IMG/VR virus record: IMGVR_UViG_3300006037_000008
Span: 1 to 64,000 of that record
Strand: one strand, 5' to 3'
Length of the DNA stretch: 64,000 bases
Source of the DNA: a virus
Shown here: one piece after another, positions 1 to 4,855 of the stretch
Position numbering within the stretch: the stretch's first letter is position 1
Layout of the letters: each line of letters starts with the position of its first letter
Translations under genes and position numbers: made by a program
Notes under the pieces: generated by a model
The model's database searches: none
What the model was told of the DNA's origin: nothing
The model's input: only the letters and a program-made list of their open reading frames with translations

Positions 1-50
1 AACTTTCATTAACTGGTATTAACTAGATTTCCCTGACTCTATAGAAATCA

Positions 51-365
51 ATGACTTACGAATTACCTGCACTTTTGGGGTTGGGTGGAGGTGTCCTCAG
101 TTTTGAGGAGACCACAAAGGCTCGAATTGATCAAATTTTAGCTCCTGAAATTCAGGAGCTAAAATTCAATCAGCTGAGTTTTCGGCCGATTGAATTTCAC
201 TCACCCCAAAACTGGGGTGAGTGAATTTTAACCACTAGCGGTGGTGCAGCTAGAAGGAAGTCACTACAAAACTTTCGTAGTTCAAAATTAGATGATTCAA
301 TTCTGAGTCATGAGGAATATCAACAACTTACAGATGCGTTCAAATTTGAGCGCATCTATTGGTAG
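51..365 (+). pseudogene. Small ORF interrupted by an in-frame TGA (broken gene or readthrough gene)
   Basis: Reading from ATG 51, 57 codons run to TGA at 222-224, and the same frame then stays open for 46 more codons to TAG at 363-365. The downstream half (SGGAARRKSLQNF... to KFERIYW) looks protein-like, is rich in charged residues, and has no start codon or Shine-Dalgarno (SD) of its own. This suggests one protein of about 103 residues interrupted by a nonsense codon, or stop-codon readthrough. The TGA lies inside the 3' arm of a 12-bp hairpin (196-225). Two more near-perfect inverted repeats sit in the reading frame (134-166 and 332-357). No clear SD precedes the ATG. I do not recognise the family. 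Confidence 0.45.
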
Positions 366-391
366 CCAAAACCCCAAAAACCGCTTATAAT
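363..391 (+). promoter_or_regulatory. Promoter upstream of the Rha leader
   Basis: A consensus -10 box TATAAT lies at 386-391, with TAGCCA (363-368) 17 bases upstream as a -35 that matches four of six consensus bases. Transcription would start near 398, giving an RNA that runs through the structured leader into the rha gene at 530. The -35 overlaps the TAG stop of the preceding ORF. Confidence 0.5.
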
Positions 392-408
392 AGCTATATC
401 CACGGTGA

Positions 409-514
409 GTAGTGTCTAAGTGGTTGAGATGGCAAGTAAATTTTTGAAGTTTTAGCTCTGTAATCGGAGGCTGCTTGCGCCTACACTACCCGATTATAGA
501 GCTAAAACTTTTTT
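409..514 (+). promoter_or_regulatory. Structured leader (attenuator candidate) of the first rha gene
   Basis: A 21-bp stem with one G-U pair forms between 447-467 and 490-510 and is followed by six T (509-514), as in an intrinsic terminator. The last seven loop bases (483-489, ACACTAC) are perfectly complementary to 409-415 (GTAGTGT), upstream of the stem, so two crossing helices are possible (order A-B-A'-B'). A 4-bp hairpin (468-471 with 479-482) fills the rest of the loop. An ATG at 429 opens an eight-codon frame (MASKFLKF) whose stop lies inside the 5' arm of the terminator stem. The second rha gene has a leader with the same order of helices. Regulation by attenuation is an inference. 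Confidence 0.5.
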
Positions 515-529
515 ATTGAGTGAAATTTG

Positions 530-1261
530 ATGAAAAATACCCTGCAAGTGACTGAAAACGCTGTAGTTTCTATGACGAGTCTAGAAATCGTTGAATTTAT
601 CAATTCACGCCGTCCAGAGGGTTCGGCTGAGTTGCGTCATGATAACTTTATGGCGAAAGTACCCCAAGTATTGGGTGAAATAGGTGCCCTAAATTTTAAG
701 GGCACCTATTTTGACACTCAAAACAAGGAGAGACCCTGCTACCGATTCCCAAAACGAGAATCCATGTTGATGGCCATGTCTTACGACTACGCCGCCCAAG
801 CTGCAATCTACGACCGCTGGCAAGAGCTAGAAACCCAAGTCCAGCAACTAGAGTCCAAAAAACTCAAACAACTGGAGGATCGCAATTATCTGCTCATTCA
901 CGACTTATCGGACAACATCAGCCACATCGCCAGCAGTATGAACGCGATTAAGGCTGCCGAAAAGGAGGTTAAGCTGATCAAGACACGCATGGCCGATTAT
1001 ATCGACGAGCGCGTGACTGATTTGCGTGAAGTGGCCTATGACTTGCGCGAAGCTGGTGAAATCGGACTTGCTAAGGAGTTAATATCAGTGGTTAGGGCTA
1101 TGCTCAGAGACCTGAAAGGTGTCACGAACCCTAAGAATGAGGCACTTACTGCTTGGTGTTTTGTGTCCGAGTCAGGACTTGACCGCTACGCACGAGAGCG
1201 TGTAGCACTTATGGATCGCTACGCACAATTGGAACAACTGGAACAAGTTGAAAATTCCTAA
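530..1261 (+). CDS. rha: Rha family phage regulatory protein (antirepressor-like)
   Basis: The 243-residue protein has the N-terminal Rha (pRha) pattern: an MTSLEIVEFINSRR segment like the helix that starts Rha domains, then RHDNFMAKV, a hydrophobic GTYFD strand, YRFPKRESMLMAMSYDY and DRWQELE. In the family this domain acts in phage lysis-lysogeny or host-interference control and probably binds DNA. The C-terminal half (roughly residues 100-240) is helical and charged, with a likely coiled coil. ATG 530 is preferred over the TTG at 527; GAG at 518-520 is a weak SD nine bases upstream. A 12-bp inverted repeat (679-690 with 699-710) lies inside the coding sequence. The gene is convergent with the minus-strand microgenes. 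Confidence 0.75.
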   Translation: MKNTLQVTENAVVSMTSLEIVEFINSRRPEGSAELRHDNFMAKVPQVLGEIGALNFKGTYFDTQNKERPCYRFPKRESMLMAMSYDYAAQAAIYDRWQELETQVQQLESKKLKQLEDRNYLLIHDLSDNISHIASSMNAIKAAEKEVKLIKTRMADYIDERVTDLREVAYDLREAGEIGLAKELISVVRAMLRDLKGVTNPKNEALTAWCFVSESGLDRYARERVALMDRYAQLEQLEQVENS

Positions 1262-1311
1262 CCAAAACAGAAATAGCTTTGGTTAAAAATCTCGTAAATC
1301 TCGTAAATCTC

Positions 1312-1343
1312 AAGGAGGGTTTTGAATTTTCAAAACCCTCCTT
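1312..1343. repeat. Perfect 15-bp inverted repeat between convergent genes
   Basis: The arms 1312-1326 and 1329-1343 are exact complements with a 2-base loop, and sit between the end of rha and the end of the 70-residue minus-strand gene. Neither side has a strong T-run, so it may be a weak bidirectional terminator or an RNA-stabilising hairpin. Just upstream, CTCGTAAAT is repeated in tandem (1291-1308). Confidence 0.6.
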
Positions 1344-1359
1344 TCTACATCAGACCCTC

Positions 1360-1572
1360 TTAGACCAGCGAAAACCGACGCGCCCCTGCCGTGGCAGTCG
1401 ATTTGATTCTTTCGGCTGTCTGATGATGGCGCTTGGCCACTGTGAGTGCAGCGAGGATCGCAACGCTTTCGAGACGGTACTGGCGACCCTCTACAACCCA
1501 AACAAGTCGGCCATTCATGGCCTTTTGAGTGGTTTCCACTTGGCTATTGCCAACAACAACGAGATTTTTCAT
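1360..1572 (-). CDS. Small hypothetical protein, 70 residues
   Basis: The protein starts MKNLVVVGNSQVE and has a basic C-terminal half (AKRHHQTAERIK, GARRFSLV). The start at 1572 is supported by AAGGAG nine bases upstream; an in-frame ATG at 1578 is only three bases from the SD. It lies directly downstream of leader element copy 1 (1582-1679). The middle (MNGRLVWVVEGRQYRLES) could be a short beta hairpin. The family is not recognised. The overlapping plus-strand ORF has no SD and is taken as a shadow. Confidence 0.55.
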   Translation of the reverse strand: MKNLVVVGNSQVETTQKAMNGRLVWVVEGRQYRLESVAILAALTVAKRHHQTAERIKSTATAGARRFSLV

Positions 1573-1581
1573 AACCATAAA

Positions 1582-1679
1582 CTCCTTCGGCCTTGATAGG
1601 TGGCCAGCCATAAAGCAATGAATTCAAATCTTGAACCCATTGCTTTATGCAGTCAGTTTTATGGCATGACTAGGCCAAA
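1582..1679 (-). promoter_or_regulatory. Hairpin leader element, copy 1
   Basis: On the minus strand this element begins TTTGGCCTAGTCATGCC, continues with AAACTGAC, then a 12-bp stem (1609-1620 with 1638-1649) capped by a further 5-bp stem, then GGCTGGCCACCTATCAAGG CCGA and the SD. The flanks are almost identical to copy 2 (2150-2245), while stem sequence and length differ. The 5' TTTGGCC can pair with the GGCCGAA next to the SD, so the whole element can fold as a closed junction that could mask translation initiation. That function is an inference. Confidence 0.65.
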
Positions 1680-1692
1680 TTTGGGTACTACT

Positions 1693-1833
1693 TCACTTCC
1701 GCCCACGTCGCCGTGAGCAGATAGCTATCTTTTTGGGTTGGATTTTGCGGGGTGCAGGGTGGTAGACACTGGTTATATTGTCAGCTAGGCCAGCACGCCG
1801 GAAGAACCAACTTGGAAACATACTGGTGTCCAT
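1693..1833 (-). CDS. Small basic protein, 46 residues
   Basis: This ORF is too short for ordinary gene callers. ATG 1833 overlaps the TAA stop of the upstream 102-residue gene in a TAATG arrangement, which suggests translational coupling. The product begins MDTSMFPSWFFRRAG and ends ICSRRRGRK, so it is strongly basic. It ends 14 bases before leader element copy 1. No family is recognised. The overlap and the compact spacing are the main support. Confidence 0.45.
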   Translation of the reverse strand: MDTSMFPSWFFRRAGLADNITSVYHPAPRKIQPKKIAICSRRRGRK

Positions 1834-2141
1834 TAGGCTTCAACCACGTGCCACTTGTCGTGGCTGGTCTTCACCCAATGGATCTCTTGATCGGGGCAGT
1901 AATCGAACCCACGAATCACTTCAACCACGTCAGCCCCCAAGGGGAGGCTGCACAGAATCTCAAATACCTCACCGAACCCAACATACTTTGCCCCAACATA
2001 GGCCGCGAGGTCACGGCGAATATTGAGTTCTGCGAAGTTTTTGGCAGGTGGGATTGACAGATAATGTGAGGCTGTGCCATTGAAGGTGAACTCTGCGAAA
2101 GACGCAAGTGTTTCTGTGCTGGTGTAACGAGTGGTAGTCAT
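1833..2141 (-). CDS. Hypothetical protein, 102 residues
   Basis: The protein begins MTTTRYTSTETLASFAEF and contains IRRDLAAYVGAKYVGFGEV and VIRGFDYCPDQEIHWV. It looks like a small mixed alpha/beta soluble protein. GAGGAG lies nine bases before ATG 2141, directly after leader element copy 2, and its stop overlaps the start of the 46-residue gene. It belongs to the minus-strand microgene series between 1.36 and 4.25 kb. I do not recognise the family. Confidence 0.65.
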   Translation of the reverse strand: MTTTRYTSTETLASFAEFTFNGTASHYLSIPPAKNFAELNIRRDLAAYVGAKYVGFGEVFEILCSLPLGADVVEVIRGFDYCPDQEIHWVKTSHDKWHVVEA

Positions 2142-2149
2142 GGGTAAAA

Positions 2150-2245
2150 CTCCTCGGCCTTGATAGGTGGCCAGCCGTAAAGGTTTGAAAATTATCTAAT
2201 TTTCAAACCTTTACGGAGTCAGTTTATAGGCATGACTAGGCCAAA
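2150..2245 (-). promoter_or_regulatory. Hairpin leader element, copy 2
   Basis: The flanking sequences match copy 1 almost base for base (TTTGGCCTAGTCATGCC at the 5' end on the minus strand, CTGGCCACCTATCAAGGCC at the 3' end). The central stem is different: 20 perfect base pairs (2175-2194 with 2197-2216) around two loop bases. The element fills the space between the stop of the 71-residue membrane gene and the SD of the 102-residue gene. Conserved flanks around a changing stem suggest that the fold, not the stem sequence, is under selection. Confidence 0.65.
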
Positions 2246-2249
2246 CTCA

Positions 2250-2465
2250 TTATCGGCGGTAATATCCAAGCACGTTGGCAATGCACAGCATCGCCATGTA
2301 AGAGAACACATGGGGCATTTGCGCTCTCGCGCCCCAGTAAGAGACCAGTTCAAACTGATCCACGTTGGCGAGAATTGCCAGAATGACCGCAAACACGGCC
2401 AGAATGAAGCAAAAAACACGGCGGGTGTCCAAAATGGCGACGTTGCGCCAGAAGGTAGTTTGCAT
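2250..2465 (-). CDS. Small membrane protein, 71 residues
   Basis: Two hydrophobic stretches are visible: about residues 14-33 (VFCFILAVFAVILAILANV) and 50-67 (SYMAMLCIANVLGYY). A short N-terminal segment, MQTTFWRNVAILDTRR, carries positive charge before the first helix. GGAG lies eight bases before ATG 2465. The gene follows an 18-bp hairpin (2486-2523) on the minus strand. A two-helix inner-membrane protein is the simplest reading. Possible roles such as superinfection exclusion or lysis control cannot be told from sequence alone. Confidence 0.65.
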   Translation of the reverse strand: MQTTFWRNVAILDTRRVFCFILAVFAVILAILANVDQFELVSYWGARAQMPHVFSYMAMLCIANVLGYYRR

Positions 2466-2485
2466 GGGGGTATCTCCAGACGTGA

Positions 2486-2523
2486 TTAAACACAAGCAAA
2501 CGGATTCCGTTCGCTTGTGTTTA
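2486..2523 (-). repeat. 18-bp hairpin just upstream of the 71-residue membrane gene
   Basis: Arms 2486-2503 and 2506-2523 pair with a single mismatch around two bases. The hairpin ends about 20 bases before ATG 2465, next to the SD. It is another case of the long-hairpin-then-SD arrangement seen at 1582-1679, 2150-2245 and 2970-3013. Confidence 0.6.
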
Positions 2524-2693
2524 AAAACGGCTTTTTCCTACAGAATTTTGAATTTTAAAAAAAGTCCCCAAATTATAAAAATTTGCAAATATCCAGTTTG
2601 GCTTTTGTTGAAAAAGCTTTCTCTCAAAAAAGCCCTTTTAATGTGCATATATCATGTGCATTATAAACACACGACGCACGCCTAAAGCACGCG

Positions 2694-2747
2694 CCCACAC
2701 ACACGCACGCACACACGCACGCACACACGCACACACGCACGCCCACG
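2694..2747. repeat. Alternating purine-pyrimidine (CA/CG) tract
   Basis: The tract is almost entirely alternating CA and CG dinucleotides (ACGC and ACAC units) for about 50 bases. Such sequences favour Z-DNA under negative supercoiling and are prone to slippage. It lies in the roughly 330-base gene-free stretch 2466-2794, which otherwise holds the 2486-2523 hairpin, an AT-rich segment and a repeated ATGTGCAT (about 2640-2663). No gene is supported there. Confidence 0.6.
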
Positions 2748-2794
2748 CAGGGGCGCGTAAATAACACACCCACTTGGGGTGTGTCAAGGGTTTT

Positions 2795-2953
2795 TCAGAC
2801 TCGGTAGCAGAAGTTGGCTTGGTAGCCATCTTCTAGGGGGTATACTCGGTATACCTGCTGGTCTATCTGGATCAAACAGTAACCGTCAGAATGACGCGGC
2901 CATTCGATGCGTTGAGTCGTGCTTGGTAGTTGCATTACAATGGTTGGTTGCAT
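2795..2953 (-). CDS. Small hypothetical protein, 52 residues
   Basis: The product reads MQPTIVMQLPSTTQRIEWPR, then a segment with SDGYCLIQIDQQVYRVYPLE and the end GYQANFCYRV. It looks like a small beta-rich domain in which two short strands (YCLIQID, QVYRVYP) could form a hairpin. GGAG lies ten bases before ATG 2953, and a short hairpin (CACACCCC/GGGTGTG) follows the stop at about 2764-2784. The start sits directly after two overlapping alternative hairpins (2970-3013). The family is unknown. Confidence 0.6.
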   Translation of the reverse strand: MQPTIVMQLPSTTQRIEWPRHSDGYCLIQIDQQVYRVYPLEDGYQANFCYRV

Positions 2954-2969
2954 AGTTTGGGACTCCAAA

Positions 2970-3013
2970 GGGTAGCCAATTGCTACCCTATACCGCTTGG
3001 TCGGTATAGGGTA
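2970..3013 (-). promoter_or_regulatory. Two mutually exclusive hairpins before the 52-residue gene
   Basis: Stem 1 pairs 2984-2995 with 3002-3013 (12 perfect pairs). Stem 2 pairs 2970-2976 with 2982-2988 (7 perfect pairs). They share bases 2984-2988, so only one can form fully. The SD of the 52-residue gene lies immediately next to stem 2. This geometry is typical of an on/off switch that exposes or hides an SD, but no ligand or partner can be named. Confidence 0.45.
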
Positions 3014-3021
3014 AAAATCGG

Positions 3022-3050
3022 ATCAAGGCAGGCATGATGCCTGCCTTGAT
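3022..3050 (-). terminator. Terminator after the 187-residue gene
   Basis: Two 14-base arms (3022-3035 and 3037-3050) form a perfect GC-rich stem around one central base. On the minus strand a T-run (CCGATTTTT) follows. It lies directly after the stop of the 187-residue gene at 3058. Confidence 0.7.
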
Positions 3051-3057
3051 TTTTGGA

Positions 3058-3621
3058 TTAGGCGGCCTGTTCGGCTTGTGTGGCTTGCATCGCCACAAGC
3101 TCAGCCGCTATAGTGGCTCGCTGTTCAGCGCTCATACTTTTTAGCATGGCCAAAACTTGTACCACTTGGTCGACTGGCTGTTCAAGCTGTTCAGGCTGTT
3201 CAGGCTGTTCAGGCTGTTCAGGCACGTCATACTTGGACGGCACTGGCAAGTCTAATTCAGGTTCTGGATTTTCCAACTTGTGTTTGATTGCCTGCATCGT
3301 TGTGGTTGCCGCAAACAATTGAATTCTGTTCAATTGTTTGAATAGCTTGACCTGATTTTCTGTTAATTTTGAACCTTTTTGGTTCAGGTTAAACAAGGTA
3401 CAAAAGTCGGCATACGAATCTGATTTTGCCGCTTTTTCAATATTGGCAACATTAGAGAAGGTGGCTTGCCATTCGAATTCATTTGCCCACAACGGCAATT
3501 TTTTGTTACCCTGCAAAGATTTTGCAACCTGTAACATTTTTACCGCATTTTTGCCGGTCACTACCATCTGGGATAGTGTTTTTACCGCTTGATCGGCTTG
3601 TTTGCGTGATAGTGTGGTCAT
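3058..3621 (-). CDS. Hypothetical protein with PEQ repeats, 187 residues
   Basis: The protein starts MTTLSRKQADQAVKTLSQMV and has a helical N-terminal two thirds (about 1-115). A Pro-Glu-Gln repeat linker follows at about residues 133-147 (PEQ repeated four to five times, coded by a near-perfect 9-base repeat), then a helical, alanine-rich C-terminus. AAGGAG lies seven bases upstream of ATG 3621. It is the only product of a leader that begins at the promoter near 3972-4000, about 340 bases upstream. A 12-bp inverted repeat (3312-3323 with 3329-3340) lies inside the gene. The function is not recognised. Confidence 0.7.
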   Translation of the reverse strand: MTTLSRKQADQAVKTLSQMVVTGKNAVKMLQVAKSLQGNKKLPLWANEFEWQATFSNVANIEKAAKSDSYADFCTLFNLNQKGSKLTENQVKLFKQLNRIQLFAATTTMQAIKHKLENPEPELDLPVPSKYDVPEQPEQPEQPEQLEQPVDQVVQVLAMLKSMSAEQRATIAAELVAMQATQAEQAA

Positions 3622-3971
3622 GGTGACTACTCCTTAAAACATTGGATGGATTATGGTTTGATCAGTGAGGGGACTTGAGCACGTGGTATCACACATAATG
3701 ATCATCATGTGTGCCTTGTTTTGTTCCTAACAGACCACTTAAAAGTGTCCTAAAGTCAAGCATAAATACACTATGCCCACAGCTTAGGTTATTAACGTGT
3801 GATATTCTTACTTTTCACAGTGCAAAATTTGCCCGTGTCCAGTATTTTTAGAATACCGATACCATTACCACGCTCAAGCCTAGAATCGCTTGAGAATATG
3901 CCTAAAAATAGTGCATATGATTGTTGAGCGTGCTAGGCATTATTTCGTCAATAATGCACCCAACGTGGCGA
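3622..3971 (-). other. Long untranslated leader of the 187-residue gene
   Basis: This stretch of about 350 bases holds no supported gene on either strand. It would be transcribed from the promoter at 3972-4000. It contains a near-palindrome around 3690-3712 (CACAT/ATGTG arms) and a 7-bp hairpin (CTCAAGC/GCTTGAG, about 3873-3894). The longest minus-strand reading frame starting with ATG is 12 codons. Confidence 0.5.
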
Positions 3972-4000
3972 ACAATACAAGGTATTTTCTACCTTGTCAA
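3972..4000 (-). promoter_or_regulatory. Minus-strand promoter with an operator-like palindrome in its spacer
   Basis: On the minus strand TTGACA (plus positions 3995-4000) is a perfect -35, followed by a 17-base spacer and TATTGT (3972-3977) as -10. The spacer is filled by an inverted repeat, CAAGGTA and TACCTTG around five bases (3978-3984 with 3990-3996). A dimeric repressor bound there would block the promoter. An A-rich segment (GTATAAAAAAAG) just upstream resembles an UP element and recurs at the promoter near 4344-4371. Confidence 0.6.
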
Positions 4001-4040
4001 CACTTTTTTTATACAAGATAAGAAAAGTGTTATCATTCGC

Positions 4041-4096
4041 TATACCTAAGCAATCAAGACTTGATTGCTTAGGTATAGCAGACTTTTTAGTCTGCT
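4041..4096 (-). terminator. Tandem hairpins after the 55-residue membrane gene
   Basis: Two hairpins adjoin. The first to be transcribed has 7-bp arms at 4077-4083 and 4090-4096 and overlaps the stop codon of the 55-residue gene. The second has 18-bp perfect arms (4041-4058 with 4060-4077) around one base. Together they probably end or stabilise the minus-strand transcript before the next promoter at 3972-4000. Confidence 0.5.
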
Positions 4097-4254
4097 ACAA
4101 AAAACAGCTCATGGTAAATCATAACAGGAGCCGACAAACAAGTGACCAACAATGCAAGCGCACCAAAATAGCCAAAATGCAACGCGCTATCTAACATACC
4201 AAAAAACGCTAACAAACACACAATGAACGATAGAATCAAAACCAATGTTTTCAT
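4087..4254 (-). CDS. Small membrane protein, 55 residues
   Basis: The product begins MKTLVLILSFIVCLLAFFGM and continues with GYFGALALLVTCLSAPVMI and a short tail, HELFFVAD. It has two hydrophobic segments (about 3-20 and 29-47), so it is a small inner-membrane protein. The first segment could be read as a signal peptide but lacks a clear cleavage site. A weak SD (AGGG) lies about nine bases before ATG 4254. A promoter lies 90 bases upstream (4344-4371) and hairpins follow the stop. The segment GCCTAGTCAT, also found in the duplicated leader elements, occurs in its leader near 4284-4294. Confidence 0.55.
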   Translation of the reverse strand: MKTLVLILSFIVCLLAFFGMLDSALHFGYFGALALLVTCLSAPVMIYHELFFVAD

Positions 4255-4343
4255 AACTTTACCCTATAGATGCCTTTTGCCAGAATGACTAGGCTTCTTT
4301 ATGACTTGGTAGCATTTTCCGCTTTTTCCTTGTCATGGCAGCC

Positions 4344-4371
4344 ATTCTACAGGATTTATCATGCTTGTCTA
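4344..4371 (-). promoter_or_regulatory. Minus-strand promoter for the 55-residue membrane gene
   Basis: TAGACA (plus 4366-4371) and TAGAAT (4344-4349) are separated by 16 bases, and each matches five of six consensus bases. The upstream GTATAAAAAAAAGG is nearly the same as that above the promoter at 3972-4000, suggesting a duplicated promoter unit with an UP element. Confidence 0.5.
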
Positions 4372-4573
4372 CCTTTTTTTTATACTTTCTACAAAATAAG
4401 TGATCTTTCTTTTATTGTTATCTTTATGTAGCCAACTATTGACAAGGGTAGGCACGTTTATATAGGATAACGCGCACGCACACCCACATAACACCCCCGC
4501 CCGATTTATAAAATTTTAGATTCTTACTCAAATACGTCTCATTCTCATTTACCCCCCCCCACTCCCATGCCCT

Positions 4574-4623
4574 CAGCACCCCTGCTCGCGATGCTACAAT
4601 GCAGCACCCCTGCTCGCGATGCT
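4574..4623. repeat. Direct repeat of 22 bases, two copies
   Basis: The unit CAGCACCCCTGCTCGCGATG plus CT occurs at 4574-4595 and 4602-4623, 28 bases apart. It adjoins the 39-base tandem array. No SD-supported gene is evident in 4255-4855. That stretch also holds a C-run near 4553-4560 and a T-rich segment near 4370-4430. Confidence 0.7.
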
Positions 4624-4634
4624 GCGCGACGCGC

Positions 4635-4787
4635 ACAGGACCATTGGTTTTGATAAAAAAATGTCTGGCACATACAGGACCATTGGTTTTGATAAAAAAA
4701 TGTCTGGCACATACAGGACCATTGGTCTCACGTACCTCTTGATAAGAATGTCTGGTGTATGCAGGACCATTGGTCTTAATAAAGGAC
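4635..4787. repeat. Tandem array with a 39-base unit next to the primase-helicase gene
   Basis: Two identical 39-base units (4635-4673 and 4674-4712) are followed by a diverged 48-base unit (4713-4760) and a partial fourth copy (from 4761). Each starts with CAGGACCATTGGT. The unit lengths are multiples of three, so long frames stay open on both strands, but none has a convincing SD and I treat the array as non-coding. Its place just past the terminator of a replication gene makes it a candidate origin with iterons; this is an inference. Confidence 0.65.
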
Positions 4788-4815
4788 CTAACCCAAACCC
4801 AAAACCAAACCCAAT

Positions 4816-4836
4816 AAAAAGGGAGCCTAAGCTCCC
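4816..4836 (-). terminator. Terminator after the primase-helicase gene
   Basis: A GGGAGC/GCTCCC stem with a four-base loop is followed on the minus strand by TTTTTATT, 20 bases after the stop of the primase-helicase gene. Confidence 0.75.
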
Positions 4837-4855
4837 CCCCTCTCTTCCCAACCAC

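Noticed and set aside
51-365. Genome-wide TGA recoding as the cause of the in-frame TGA
   Set aside because: Many clear genes in the window end in TGA, often in ATGA overlaps, so TGA works as a stop here.
409-489. tRNA-like pattern in the first rha leader (7-bp end helix, D-arm-like AAGTGGTTGAGA, anticodon-like loop TTTTGAA)
   Set aside because: The T-loop lacks TTCRA, no CCA follows, position 8 and the D-stem do not fit with the end helix, and the 21-bp terminator stem uses the same bases. Described as part of the leader instead.
447-510. GTTTTAG...CTAAAAC arms that recall a type II CRISPR repeat or tracrRNA
   Set aside because: The base order after GTTTTAG (CTC instead of AGC) does not match, there is only one copy, and no cas genes are in the window.
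1279-1596. Plus-strand 105-codon ORF
   Set aside because: It has no SD and covers the SD-supported minus-strand 70-residue gene and a hairpin; taken as a shadow.
2638-2829. Minus-strand 63-codon ORF rich in Cys, Val and Ala
   Set aside because: It is an artefact of the CA/CG tract (repeated CVCACVRAC) and overlaps the better-supported 52-residue gene in another frame.
3994-4194. Plus-strand 66-codon ORF
   Set aside because: It spans an 18-bp palindrome, a promoter on the other strand and the 55-residue membrane gene; no SD.
4574-4787. CRISPR array
   Set aside because: Units are directly adjacent with no unique spacers, and no cas genes are present.
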